A stretch of 64,000 nucleotides of DNA from Sphagnum magellanicum (GCA_021904315.1 CM038917.1:868001-932000); one strand, 5' to 3'; shown: positions 35,733 through 48,189, counted from the first letter of the stretch. A program made the numbers and translations. Notes: generated by a model from the letters alone, not told the origin.

Positions 35733-36581
35733 TTACAATGTCAGTTGCAACATTTGTTGTGGTCCTTCCAATAATACCAAATCCTCAAGTTCGGTGTTTC
35801 CAAACTCAGACTCATCAACAACTAGCTCCACCAGTTGAAGCCCGCCTTCTCGATCCTCATCTGTATCAGAGTCCGAATTTGATACCCATGCATCCGTCCG
35901 TCGAGCTGCAATGTGCTCACACAAAGATGGTTGTCTGACGATCGCGTCCAATTTTCCATCGAGATGTGTGTTTCCCAGAGCAGCAGTAACTTCTTGCATC
36001 ATGGTCTCCGAGTTCATTTTCTGCAGCATGTTTACCATGGTTAATGGCAATACTTCCACCTTAGTTCTTAGTTCGCGCCTCACTTGGATCAATCCTCGCT
36101 CCACATCAACAATTGCTCCAATTTTGATCAGAAGATCAAGTCCAAGTAGTACGTCATAGCTGTCTATGTCCACCACCATGAACGTCATGGTGCACTGCAC
36201 ACCTCCAACCTTGACCGATACTTCATCAATTCGACCAAGAGCCTGCGTGACAACTCCTGATGCGGTCTTGTAAGTTTCAGATCCAGAAACCAAGTGCATT
36301 AATCCTAATTCTCGAACTACTGCAGTCGCCATGACAGACATCGACGCTCTAGTGTCTACAAGTCCCTCCACCAGATAGCTATTTACTTCCACCGACAAGT
36401 GGAGTGTCTTACTCCTATGTGTTTTGTTGATGCATATTCGTTTAAGCGTTGGAGCTGCTGAAACCATAGACACCTGATTATTCACATCTTCTGCATCCTT
36501 CTTCTTTCTAGCCACCTTTACTAGATTTTCTAGGTGTTCCAATTCTCCCGGTATCATCAGCACTGTTTCCATGGGTGTCAT
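35733..36581 (-). pseudogene. Gypsy aspartic protease region with altered active site
   Basis: The retropepsin-like core is visible: a beta strand, then VEGLVDTRASMSVM, where the family has D-T/S-G. The Gly of the active-site triad is Arg here. Later YDVLLGLDLL and KIGAIVDVERG match the second half of the fold. The frame joins the gag frame upstream through a single TAG in ATGAATTAGGAG (about 36636-36641). That stop could be decay or, less likely, a readthrough site between gag and pol. Confidence 0.8.
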
Positions 36582-36635
36582 TGAAACTTTTCCTTTGATG
36601 AAATGGGACAGAATTTTCGACCTGACAGAATTCTC

Positions 36636-37587
36636 CTAATTCATCCTTGTGTTTTCTCCTGCAACTTCAGAAGATGGTCCCGTGCCTGCCGGTGCCACTT
36701 CGACAGGCATTCTTCTCCTCGGTACTCGCGTGTATGACAATATGCTCTCATTCCCACACAACTTGTTGAATTGTTGCAGAGTTGCTTTTTCGTCATTCAG
36801 CAATACTTCTAGGAAGTTTTCTACTCTAGAATGTGACTTCGCATCCTTGGGACTCTTCCAACACCTGTCCTCTGAGTGTCCTAGACCTGAACAAAAGGAG
36901 CATTTTATCCCACAATTTTCTGTCCTATGAGACATGCCACATTTGGCGCATTTCGGCCGTGGTTCATTTAATCTCGGACATGTAGTGGGTATATGGTCTC
37001 CTCCCTTACAGATCTGGCACCCTCCGAACATGGTGGAAGAGGATGTTGCGACAGGATTCGGCACATTCCCCTTCAAGAAATTAATGAGTGTGTTGTTTAA
37101 AGCAGTAACTTGCTTTTCCATCATCGTCTCTGCAACTCCCTCTTCTTGCTCCTCCTTCAAGGGTTTGAATGGAGTCTCTCCAAGTTCACCCAGTACTCTC
37201 TCGAGCTTTGTGGCAGCGCTCACCAACTCTTCAATGTCAGTAAACGTCCTCACCACACATAACTTTCGAATTTCAGGCCTTAATCTGGCCAAAAAACCTT
37301 CTCCTTTGTTCGGCGTCTTGTATCCTTCCCTTCTGAAACAGTCTATCAAGTTGTTCAAAATATTTTTGAACCCGCTCTTTGGGTTCTTGCTTGACGGCAT
37401 CAAGCTTCATCCTGATGTCATCGACATCCACATTGCCATACTTTTGTACAACCAGAGTTCTCAACTTAGGCCAATTGGCTGGGGCTAGTTTCATCCTCTT
37501 GAACCACTCCTTTGCTCTACCCCTCATATTCAACTTCGCAATCTTGAAGAGCTTGTCTGCATTCAGATCTCGCACTTCAGCTGCCAT
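36636..37587 (-). pseudogene. Gypsy gag with three zinc knuckles, one frameshift
   Basis: The capsid-like part (WFKRMKLAPANWPKLRTL, KQEPKERVQKYFEQLDRLF) runs in one frame from 37587 to about 37290. The rest continues in another frame from about 37310 (LRPEIRKLCVVRTFTDIEEL). Near the end stand three Cys-His knuckles in a row: CQICKGGDHIPTTC, CAKCGMSHRTENC and CSFCSGLGHSEDRC. The middle one has three residues instead of four before His. Gag would coat element RNA and form particles. Confidence 0.85.
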
Positions 37588-38031
37588 GGTGAGCCTCTCC
37601 GCCCAGTCATTGACGTCCTCATGGTCTCTTCCCTAGAACAATTCATCCCTCCCCTGGGGACTGGTCATCTTGCAAACGTTCAATTTTACACAAAAATTGC
37701 AACACTTTCTACTATACACCCAACCTTCGGCCAGCATCGGCGGCCACAATATCGAATAGCTTTATAGTTTACTCTGTTCATTTCGGAATTTGAGAAGAGC
37801 AATTACTATACGATTCAATTTGCGAATTGAGACTGTTCTCCTTCTGCTACTGGTCTCAAAGGTGCAAAATTAGATGGAAGAATGGAAAAGCTTTGCTCAC
37901 CTGTGGATTCTTGTTGGAACTGCCACTTTCCTTCTGAATCGCGCCATATTCTCCAACTGAGGCATAGACATGATACTTTAATTATCATTATAGCCAGACA
38001 TCCACAGGTTCTACCAGAACTGCCAGACCTG

Positions 38032-38049
38032 AACCTGGCTCTGATACCA
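38032..38049 (-). other. Primer-binding site for initiator tRNA-Met
   Basis: On the minus strand TGGTATCAGAGCCAGGTT follows the 5' LTR directly. It is complementary to the 3' end of plant initiator tRNA-Met, the usual primer for plant LTR retrotransposons. Confidence 0.92.
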
Positions 38050-38825
38050 AAAGAGAGGGTGCAAGACCCTGCAACAAATCAAACGATCTGATGTCCCTAC
38101 ACGGAACTTAGTTCTGTGCGATCCTAAAACCAATCAACACATTCAGATCTTTCCTTCTGAATCATCCAAAGCTCTGCTGCCTACTACTACTAATCACTTC
38201 ACTCAGACATCACTTACACTTGTGCAAAATCAACAGATTCTGATCATTGAATCTGAGCTTACACCTTCATTCATAAAAGGTCCAAAAAGTACAGACATCT
38301 TCGTTGCAAGGTATACATCAAAAGACAAACACACCTTAGCTCTAATGCTTCTCAGCTAATCCTGCAAGTCATTCTTAAGTGTCCAGCTAAATTGTTGGCG
38401 CAACGAAAAAATTTCAATAACTAGCCATAGCTAAAGATCTTCTCTATCGTCTATCTGTGCATCTCTATGTTCATCTACCATGATCTGCACTACCCTTTCG
38501 CCATAGCCTCCCAGGTCTCTAAAATCTCTCTGATCTTCTACCTCCTCCCCTGGTCCTCCTTTGCCTTCGATCCTTCCTCCTCACCCTCCGTTGGCGCTCC
38601 ATCCACTCCCCCTCATCAATGCAGCTCCACTCCATCACAATCCGTGCCGCCTCACTCGCGTGCGATCCGATTTCACAGCATCTCCAGAAGCAGCCGCCAT
38701 GCATTCTTTGCATCAGTAATGGAGAGATCCGCGCAGCTAGAAACACTAACGACTACAAAATCAACTCAACCAACTGGCCATGTTCACATTAGCTTGGTGA
38801 CCTATTGTCCGGTCACACTAGTAAC
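38050..38825 (-). repeat. 5' LTR of the gypsy element
   Basis: It pairs with 31535-32310. On the minus strand it begins TGTTAC if one base of flank (38826) is counted, and it ends directly at the primer-binding site. It would hold the element promoter. Confidence 0.9.
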
Positions 38826-40481
38826 ATGGCCAAAAGTCACACCCAAGAACAATAATTTGAAAAAAAATGCCATAATATTTTTTAGTGTATAAAACTTGAC
38901 TTCCATTGGAACACAGCTTGCTCTCAGCCCTTGGATCCTACACAAAACTTGTGAATTTCCACTATGGAACTCTGACTCATGAGCTTTCTCCATGTTCTAT
39001 ATGCAAAAGAGCCATCTATTAAAGAGATTTTTGGTCTTCTCAATCCATTTACTACTTTGCCACATGGTCAAGCTGCAACAACAAATCCAGCTTTTAGCTT
39101 TTAAGTACCACAAGACCTAAATGCAAATTGTATTGAAACGTACCAGTTGCTTCTTTCTTCAGTTTTCTAAGTAAAATTGGTGTTTTGGGTATGAGTGACT
39201 CCCAGAAATAGAATTGAAACTCACTGGGGGCAAGTCCCAATAATTGTATGCCTGAGGGATGGATTGAAGCTTATAACTAACTAGATGGCTAGGCTATGGA
39301 CCCAAGATTTGAAGCTTATAAAAGATGGCTGGACTAACTGGGAGCCAAAAATACAGCTAATTATGGTGTGTCTGTGGCTGACATGAATCGTTGACAGTTC
39401 CGATATGCCATCTCCAATCACACACATACTTTGTAGGATCACTTTGCACTATACATTATGTTCACATATCAAAGTAAAGGACACAACAACTTGACACAAT
39501 TATTTGCAAAGAAATTTGAATGTCAAAGACCTTAGTGTTGGTCGGTTACTGGGATTTGCCTCCAAGCCCCGTCAGGTATCAGGCCGGTTCTTAGGGTTGA
39601 TAACCATCATTGAAAGCATCAAATAATCAAACACCCTGTTTCAATATATAACCATTTTTCTTCTTCTTTTTTTAAGGTCAAATAACCACCCAGAAAAACA
39701 ACCCATTCTCTCATGAAACCAACCTTTGAGGGCTTTGATTTTTGGGCATGTGCAGGCCCCAAAAAAATTCATGTCCATAGGACTTGCTTGTTTCAAAATT
39801 TTCAGTTTTGCAACATGTAAAAATATGTAGTCATGTGTTTGCACAACATTAAGCATTTTATACAATTACAGAGCAATTGATACTCAACTATGTGAGATTT
39901 ATCATGTTTTTTTTCTTCTATAACATCATTCAGATTGTCAAATTTGTCATCTTACAAAGCTAAATGATTTAAAATTAGTTCAATACTTGATTGTTAAATA
40001 CAACTTGTTTTGAATGTTTTGGGAAAGATAAATATTGAAAACATTGTAACAATATTAAGTTGTTGAAAATTCCTCATACACTTTGAGACATTAGATTGAG
40101 ATGAAAATAATATTTATACATTTGCAAGGCAATATTTGGAATTTTGAATATTTTACACACAAACCCACCAACTAGTGTTTTATTTGGATGCAAAATTTTG
40201 CATGATTATGAAATCCAACGAATGCTAATGAAATGTTATGAATGAGAATTTTGATTTTGAAAAAATTGGCAAATATGAACCATTTTGAAACAACGTCACT
40301 AATATTGTATTGGGCAATCCAAATTTGTCACACCAAATTAATGGCTGAATGTGAGTGATTACCAAAAAAATTTAGATCATGATGATGCCTTGCATTCAAC
40401 ATTTTAAATGTGATGGTGTTCGCCATCATTATGTGCATCTATTATTCCTAGTAGTCATCATCTCCTTCCCATCACACTTAG
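38826..40481. other. Intergenic; dispersed repeat
   Basis: Apart from the repeat shared with 29985-30150 (here about 39572-39705) nothing was recognised. The base composition is AT-rich. Confidence 0.5.
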
Positions 40482-41270
40482 TGTTGCAACCCCACTTTGA
40501 GGAAGTGTGAGGTCACCACTCGCACTCCCGAAAATGAGAGTTGGGAGTCCTTTAGAACTCCCGAAAATTCAAAACACAATTATAGAGGTCAAAACACCTC
40601 GCATTGAGGTGTTCTTTATATCATTGGAAAGGTATTGAAGCGTAGATGTCTACAGCACAAGTTATGGTCGAAAGAAGGGCCGGGAATCAAACTAGCAGTT
40701 TGACTCCCGACCACTAAAAGTCGAGAATCAACCCAATTTCAACGTGCACTAGTGGATTGCAATACATCATTGGAAATCTCTCAACGAGGGCTACAAGTTT
40801 GGTTCAAACCTCGCCCCAATCGGAAATCAGGGCGAGAAGTTATGATCGCCCAAAATCTCGGGACTCCAAACTGAAACAATTTCGGGATTCCACTTTGGGA
40901 GTCCTAGGAAAAAGTGACATTCGGATGCGGGTGCTGCGGAGAGTCACATAGAATATTATATGGGGGAAGGTGGTGGCTTCCCCCAAGTCCAGGTCGTGAT
41001 GAGTCAAGTGAGTGCAGGGTTGCCCGTGGCTTGTCCCAACACCGAAAGTGTCCCGGATGTGAATTAATCCACTTGTGGTTGGTTTGTGGATGCAGGACCG
41101 TGTAACTAAGTAGCTCGTCCCTCTTCCTAATCTAATCCCGGAGCTTTCAGCATGCCCCTCTTACCTCTCTTTAATGCTGGAAGTTGGGAGCGGCACCAAG
41201 TTCCAACTATTCCGCATTTTGACATAGTTGGACCTTTTTGGGGTCTAACAAGGAACTTGGGGGCGCATCA
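40482..41270. mobile_element. Solo LTR (789 bp) with perfect 5-bp target-site duplication
   Basis: The stretch starts TGTTGCAACCCC and ends GGGGGCGCATCA, so it has the TG...CA ends of an LTR. It is flanked by CTTAG on both sides (40477-40481 and 41271-41275). No internal domain or second LTR is nearby, so this is a solo LTR left by recombination. It is similar along its whole length to 62646-63470. Short open frames inside it are not genes. Confidence 0.85.
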
Positions 41271-43094
41271 CTTAGTAATTGTTATGCAATTGTGGACTCC
41301 TTCTACCTTCTATTGCAATATTTTTGACTTGTGTAAAAGCTCTATTACACAAAATGTATTGTCAATTACAATCATCACCACACATTGAATGCAAACAAAA
41401 TGCAAGTAACCTTAAGTTACATGTTTGTTGCAACTTGTTGTAGATATGGGAAAGTTCAAACTTAACAAAAAAAGTTTGTCATAAACTTTGTAAGCATTCA
41501 AAACTATTTTCTTGAAAGCCACAAAGATCCAATTTTTGGTGTACAAATGCATTGTTTATGGTTTAAAATTTTGTATTTTGCAAGGTGGACAAAAATGAAC
41601 GGTGCCATTGTTGAAAAGCTTCAAGCTCATAATTGAGTATATTACAAGTAAATCACCTTTTGACTCTTATTTGTATTTGAATTATTTCCTTGTTCATGTT
41701 CTTTTTTAGAGGTTTAAGGTAAGAAATCTTTTAAAGCTCTTCTATGAAAGTGTTTGTACATTTCGATTTGGGAGACTTATATGATCTTCTAAAATTTTGA
41801 TTCAAACACATTTATGTTTTCCATGTTTTCTTGTAAGCTTTCAATTTCTAGAAATTTTAGGGTTTTGCATGTGCATAGTTACAACAAGTCAATTTAGCTT
41901 ATAAATATCGAGCCATGCATGAATTTGTTTGTAAGCTTTCCATTCCTACATTATTTAGTTTATAAGCAATTTTTTACAATTCGTGCTTCAAAAGTTTGAA
42001 TTCTTGCACATGTTAAGACCTAACGTGCTTCAATTTATTTTATGGAATAGAAAGTACACACACATATCTCTTTTGCATATTATGTTCCAACCCTTCCAAA
42101 TGTACAATTCATGCTTGAAAGTTTTGAATTCTTGCACATGTTAAGACCTAACATGCTTCAATTTATTTTATGGAATAGAAGTACGCGCACATATCTCTTT
42201 TGCATATTATGTTCCAACCCTTCCAAATCTACAACATTTTGCAACATGGGTTCTTTAAGGATGTTAACTACTTGTTTAGTTATAAGATTTGTTGCTAATG
42301 TTTATTTTATTATAAGTGTTTATAACTACTAATCTTTGGCTAGATAGGTTGTTTCCAAGAGTTATTGGGTGCAAGAAGCTGTTTATGTTTGACACCATTT
42401 CTAGGTAATATCTTGACATATGATTTCCTTGATAAATTAAAGGTTGTAGTCTTTACTTGGCATTATCTTTAAATAATGTCTTAACACTTTGATGTTTATT
42501 TCATTGGCTTTAGGGTCTAAATCATAACATTTTTTTGTAATTCCTTCTCCATTTAAAAGGTGTTAATGTAATTTGTTTAGTTGCAAGTGTTCATTGGGTG
42601 CAAGGACTTACTATAGTTCTTGTTTGGTATCATCTCCAAATAATGTTCTTACACAAGATGTTTGTTTTATTGGGTTTAAGGTTTAAACCGAAACATTTTT
42701 CTTGTGTAATGCCTTCCTTATTCATAAAGGTATTAATGTTGTTTGTTTGTTTGCACATGTTTATAGAATTGTTGGTTGGTTACATTTGTGAAATATTGGG
42801 TGTTGGTGTTTATTGGGATTCATATTATGGTGTGTTGATCAACAATGGCTCCCTTGAAAAACCTTGCAAACTTCAAGTACCATTTATTTTACATTCATTT
42901 TAATGTAGTTATGTATTTGGCATTTGGGTCCCAATGACATGTGGCACAATTATATTCCTTTGTTCTTTCTAGTTCTTGCCCAATCTCAAGTATTATTACC
43001 TTTCTTGCTTCTAAAGATGTCGATGTAACTACCACAAAAATTAATGACCTTGCTATTTCTAACCTATTTCAGTCCCATATAAAAAGAAGAAAAA
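41271..43094. other. AT-rich intergenic region
   Basis: Besides the tandem duplication listed separately, the stretch 42340-42760 has several diverged copies of a GTTTTATTGG-TTTAAGG-ACATTTTT theme about 180 bases apart (near 42505 and 42662). No gene was seen. Confidence 0.5.
41975..42231. repeat. Recent 128-bp tandem duplication
   Basis: TACAATTCGTGCTTCAAAAG at 41975 and TACAATTCATGCTTGAAAG at 42103 start two copies that run to CCCTTCCAAAT with very few changes, including a shared GGAATAGAA.GTAC block. Confidence 0.9.
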
Positions 43095-43095
43095 G

Positions 43096-43406
43096 AAAGT
43101 TGAGTGTGTAGTGCAAAGACTTTTCCAAGATACATGGGCAACCAAATTCCAATGGGTTGAACTTGTATTAGAAGAAGGCAATAAGCTCCACCATGTGAGA
43201 CGTAAGATTTGCATTGTGGTAAAGTATTAGGAGAAGCTATTGGTGCCAAAATTGGATGACTTCAATAAGCATAATGGGAGAAGGAAATGTATTCATTTTA
43301 TTCTAGGGCAGAAAATTGGTGAATTTTACACAAGCTTCAACACCTTACATGCTAAAAATGAAAGAATCTATGTCATTATAATGCTTAATTCTATCTATAA
43401 TAAGTG
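43096..43406 (+). pseudogene. hAT-type transposase N-terminal zinc-finger relic
   Basis: One plus frame reads VVQRLFQDTWATKFQWVELV, then EEGNKLHHVRRKICIVVKY, a TAG, LLVPKLDDFNKHNGRRKC and FYTSFNTLHAKNERIY, ending at a TGA near 43406. This matches the layout I know from plant BED-like or TTF-like zinc-finger proteins linked to hAT transposases (DTWA-K-PW-E, C-x2-C, LL-PK-D-L-KH-GRRK, HAKNE). The first Cys of the finger appears changed to Arg. Bases 43410-44900 hold a few further fragments without a clear domain. The family call rests on memory of the motif order. Confidence 0.45.
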
Positions 43407-43410
43407 ATCA

Positions 43411-46400
43411 ATGGAGAAAAGGTTGCTAGGATGAAAAATACACACAATTTGTTACTATTTTTCATCTTTTCAAACCCGAAAAGCTAATTATTGAGTTTGA
43501 AAACATGAAAGGATTGTTTGAGATTTTGAAAGTTGACAAAACACCATATAAGCACTAGAATGATTATAATGAATGGGAAATGGCAAATTGCATGCACAAT
43601 GTGTTTTGGCTACAACATAACATGTTATTCAAATTTCTCATTTAATTTATTGAATTATAATGAGTTAACAACTTTTGATACTAATAGTTGGATGTCTATC
43701 CATTATTATGTGGTTGAAAATTGGATTAAAGTTTCAATATTGTTGAATTTCTAAAGGATCATTAAAGGTGGTGGGTTTGACACACTAACCATTATATTGG
43801 TGGAGTTTGTGACTATTTTTTGGGGACTAACAAATGGGGATTTAACGTTGAAATTTGTATGTCTTGGTGTGATTGCTATCGAAGGTTTAAATATTAGTTT
43901 GACAATTCAAATGACATAGAAACATGCATCATTTATGATGAACATCCATTGCACATGCCCATCATTGTGATTTAATCATACAAACATTGTCTAACTTGCC
44001 ATTTGCTATGAAAATTGATGCCCTGCTTGCTTCAATGTACATGTAATTCGTTCATTTTTTAAAAAGGCACCTTAAACATACCAAGTTAATAAAAATCATA
44101 AAAATTGAAAGTCAAAAAATTCTTCACAATGTTAAAACATTATGGGTTTTTATACTTGCACCTTCCAAATGTGTTTTGCTTAAATACAAATTGTTTATTG
44201 TGAATATGAATGAAGACAACATGTTGAATTCCCTTCAAAGCCAAATTATGAGTTACTTTGTGAATGTGACATTGTTTCAAGTTTGACATGTGTTTTACCC
44301 ATGTTGGAGCTAGTGACAAATTTGTCAAAGATGTCAAGGGTAGGGAAATTTTTTATGTGATCACTAGGGAAATTTTTTTATATGATTTTGTGATCACAAT
44401 CAAACTCATTGTGAGTGATTTGTATAACATGTATGTAGACCTTCAAAAGAAGTACGATGACCCCTAATTTCAAACCTTCAACACCTTGGGGGATCATACA
44501 TATGATGTTTACATATTGTGTTGTGGTTAGAATCATAGACTTAAACTAAGTACTTGGCATTCAAGATTCATTATTAGATGTACATGCTACACAAGATAGA
44601 TGAAACAACTAAAGTAGTTTCTATGGTGAATAGGGCTGATGGGGAACATATGGTGTAGTCTATATGAATAACGCACATGTGTGTAGTAGAGAGTTGGATC
44701 AAATAACTTGTCCCATTGCTACTGTTTAGTGCGAGTTCATGGAATTGTTTGTGGGATGGGGGTTAATAGGATTGATTTAGCATTTGTAGGTGCACAAAGC
44801 TTTGATGGGCTATGGTTGGTTTGGTTTTTGGAATATGCAAGAAGATTTTTATAAGTAAAATCCTTTTGACATTGGGATGAATTAGCAAGCATGTGACAAA
44901 ACAAACATATTTATTTTAGATGTATGTACTAATGTTGTTTTTTTGTGCAATCATTCTCTCACTATAAGTGAGGAGAATTGAAAATTAAATTGGGGTTCAA
45001 ACCCCTTGAAAAGTTCATTTATGTGTGTTGTCAATCTTGTAGTTGCATTTGACATTCAAATTTTGCATCGAGCTTTTAACGCTCTTGTTCATTACTCTCA
45101 CAGTACCCACCACAAATTGGGTTTTGGTTGTGGTCTTCTAGCTTTGGTTTCCATTCAAGTCACAGATGAAGATTAAACTTGAACACCCTTGTTACCACCC
45201 AATTTATATTCTTAAAATTGCCATGTAGCCCTCATGTTGCAAAAAGTTCATGTGTTATTACAAAAACTTTGATCCTCTAAAACATCTAATTGCCACTTGT
45301 TTTAATGAACTTCAGATAGAAGTGCCAACAACAATTCATCCAACACATGAAAAAAATAAAATTACCAACAACTATAGAGGTACAACTTCACATTTTAAAA
45401 GCCTAATTTACGGGGTGTTTATATTGTTATGAAAATATGACCAATACCTCCCCCTTTCACTTTTTGCATCCTTCACTAGTCAACCTGGTCTTCAAACAAC
45501 CTCTCCAAATTCTCATCACGAATATAACAATAGTTAAAGACTCAAAATAATCATAAATGCCCCATAATCTTGATGGCATGTACTATTATATACCATGTAA
45601 CTCATGCATCTCACCACTCTTGTGTGTGGCCTAGCTCTTGTGCTATTCATGGCTTGGGTAGCTAAAAGGTGAACCCTATAAAAGAACATGCCTCATTTTG
45701 AATCTATGGACAACCTCGCATCAATTTTACTAGATTATTCTGTAATATGTTGCCAAACTAGCCCCGGATGAATGACATTATATTGATAGGTACTTATTCG
45801 TGTCATTGACAAATGATAAAAAAATAATTTGGATTTTTGGACTAGTCATGAATTTTCACTTGTGTCTACAAACATGCCCAAACAAATTTCTCTTGTATAT
45901 GCAAACATGTCCAAATTTTAAATTATTGATTTTGGAACATGTTTCATTTTGGCCTTCCAGACACGGCACAACATAATAATAGTAATAATAAATAAATGAT
46001 AAATAATGTTAAACAAACCCAGCCACGATCCATGTATGTGTGAAACTGGAACCAAAACTGAGACAATTATAATTAATTTTAAAAATAAGAACTGGAGGTT
46101 CTTCATAAAAGTAAAGACCTGCCCAAGACTAGTTGTTATGAAATCTCTGGATTGCTTGCAACAAAACAGAAGACAATAGAGTTACATGTAAAGTATCTCA
46201 AATGGTGGGGGGGGGGATACTGAACCCCTAATTTGCTAGAACTGGGGATGAAAATAAAAAACAAGGATGGGAACAGTACACATGAATAATGAAGAGGGGA
46301 CCAAACTAGTTTTCTCACCTCCTAAATCTGGATTTGCACTACCTGAGCTTCTTTACCACGGGTCATATCCTTTGATTAAATGAAGTCTTGTTAGAATACA

Positions 46401-46529
46401 ATCTTGCAAATCTTGTAAACTGATACCCCAATTTCATTAAACTGTACTCAGGTTTGCTCACTTTATAGCTACACTCAAAATAGGAGATGAAATGGGGATT
46501 ACAGGGTCAAACTAGGGAATTTGGCTCCG
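43411..46529. other. AT-rich region, probably decayed transposon sequence
   Basis: Fragments such as VGDLYNMYVDLQKKYDDP-like reading near 44410-44465 hint at more of the hAT-type relic, but too many stops prevent assignment. A 14-base palindrome GGGGTTCAAACCCC lies at 44993-45006. No intact gene was seen. Confidence 0.4.
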
Positions 46530-46888
46530 CAATGGGGTATCTGTGAATTTGGCTATCCACATCGAGTGATATTCTCTCTGAAAATAAACCATTAACTCTT
46601 GCAATAGAAAGCTGGTTCACAGCTACATACTTGGATACACAATCTAGATCTACATTTGGGTTTGCCAAATTCTGTTTTTGGGTTCATTTTGAACCATTAG
46701 GCATTTAAAGCAGATTCAGATTTTTCTGCTCATTTCCATGATTCAGGTTCAAGTCAGTCAGATTGTGGGTTGCACTCCTCAGGAGCCAACCTTCAGTGTC
46801 TGAAGCAGATTCAGTTACTTCAATTGGGTTGTGGTCATTGTAAAGCCAACAGTAGCAAAGCAACTTTTACACCACTCTTGGGATTGAT
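46530..46888. repeat. Dispersed repeat, copy A
   Basis: Blocks TACTTGGATACACAATCTAGATCTACATTTGGGTTTG, CTGAAGCAGATTCAGTTACTT and AGCAAAGCAACTTTTACACCACTCTTGGGATT recur in the same order and orientation at 51842-52165. The two copies flank the PPR relic, the epimerase relic and the kinase. Confidence 0.75.
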
Positions 46889-47090
46889 GATTTGTAACAG
46901 CTAAGACAACTTGCTTCTCAGTCATTTGCTCAGAAAATTGGTATCATCAACACATTCCTGGAAGAGTACCTTTTCTGACTTCCTACTTGCAAACCAACCA
47001 AAATCAGCACTCAATGATCATGGAGATAAAGACATAGGAGATAAATTATATTGCATATCTGTTAGTGCGCAAATCCACCAATGCAAAGGA
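46889..47090. other. Spacer
   Basis: A short plus frame (46911-47171) overlaps it but shows no domain. Confidence 0.4.
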
Positions 47091-47576
47091 TCAAGAGAGA
47101 GATTTTTGCCAAAGTTCAGAGCATGTCAGTATAGTAACGGACAGAGAGCAACAAGATTGACACAAACTTGAGCTATGGCTCCAACTGACATGCAAATGCT
47201 CAAAAGATTGATGTTCATTTACCTTCTTCCCTCTCTCAACCCACCGTTGCAAATGATCCAAAAGTAACAGAATTCCACAAAATACCTTCATGTTGTAAAT
47301 TTGTCGTAACAGTTCCAGTGCCTTTTGTTGTTGCCCATGTTTTGCATGTACCGAGTGAAAGATTCTCATGCGATGGATTCTTCTTGAACAGGCTCCAAGC
47401 ATCTTGAATGCTCCACCTTTTGGATACATGCCCACCAAGTTACTCCCCACATAGACATCCGAATCCCAAACACTTTTCAATGATGTGTACATGGCCCCAC
47501 ATGCCCTCTTCAAGTGCGAATGCAAATTCAAGCTTGCAGACAAACATAGGCAATGAGACCAACACCAGCAATCCAC
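47091..47576 (-). pseudogene. Pentatricopeptide repeat (PPR) gene fragment
   Basis: On the minus strand DSDVYVGSNLVGMYPKGG matches the most conserved stretch of plant PLS-type PPR proteins (DVYVGSSLVDMYAKCG in relatives). In another frame GSIQDAWSLFKKNPSHE continues the motif, and back in the first frame KHGQQQKALELLRQI matches the next repeat. EEGMWGHVHIIEKCLGFG in the second frame precedes it. So about two repeats can be traced across at least two frameshifts. Parent proteins bind organelle RNA and act in editing or splicing. This fragment is too short and broken to work. Confidence 0.7.
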
Positions 47577-47639
47577 ACAACATCAAGCAGCAAAAGAAAA
47601 TCAACCCCACTCAGCTAGCCTAAGGAAACTAGCACCCAA

Positions 47640-48189
47640 CAAAAAACTGTTTCCTCATCACCTACCATCTGTCACAGTGTGCTGGTGGGTGTGAGTTCGC
47701 TCTGTCCCCACTTGTAAACCCTGACTTTTCACACCAGAGAACAGGCCATACACAGCCAATTTCTCTGATTCAGCTTTCCATCGGGCAAGCCCAGATCATT
47801 CTCCAATCCCTAGTCTGTAAAATTAGCAACTTCAAACATTGTTAAGAAATTGATAGAAATGGAACACATAATAGATGTTTCATCAATTTTGATGAGACAA
47901 GAAGAATGGGGCCAATCATACATACACTTTTCTTTTTGGAAGTTTGTATTGGATCTTGCATGATATGTAACAAGTGTGGTGGTTAAACAATAGTGACAGA
48001 GTAAAGGACTGCTTGGAAACACGACCTCCCAAGAATAATCTCAATGTCTTTCAGTTTGTGATAGCAACAATAAGAAGAGTGCATTTTGAATCTATGAGAT
48101 AAGAAAGGAGCAGACATGGTTTTTAATCTATGCTGCCCAGAGATGTAAGATGTAGATTTTGAACCTTCTGAGATGATGAGTTTCACTGA
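47640..48189. other. Spacer between the PPR and epimerase relics
   Basis: A minus frame at 47810-48022 has no recognisable domain. It may be the old 3' flank of the epimerase relic. Confidence 0.4.

Larger units (their letters stand above)
31535..38825 (-). mobile_element. Ty3/gypsy LTR retrotransposon, complete but decayed (7.3 kb)
   Basis: Two 776-bp LTRs flank gag, protease, reverse transcriptase, RNase H and integrase in the gypsy order on the minus strand. A primer-binding site for initiator tRNA-Met follows the 5' LTR and a purine tract precedes the 3' LTR. The coding part is broken by frameshifts and stops, the protease motif has changed, and no clear target-site duplication was found. 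By hand count the LTRs differ at about 41 of 776 positions, nearly all transitions, which fits insertion some time ago followed by deamination of methylated cytosines. Confidence 0.93.

Noticed and set aside
40757..41388. Short open frames inside and beside the solo LTR
   Set aside because: The region has TG...CA ends and target duplications; the frames are not shared with the second copy as proteins.
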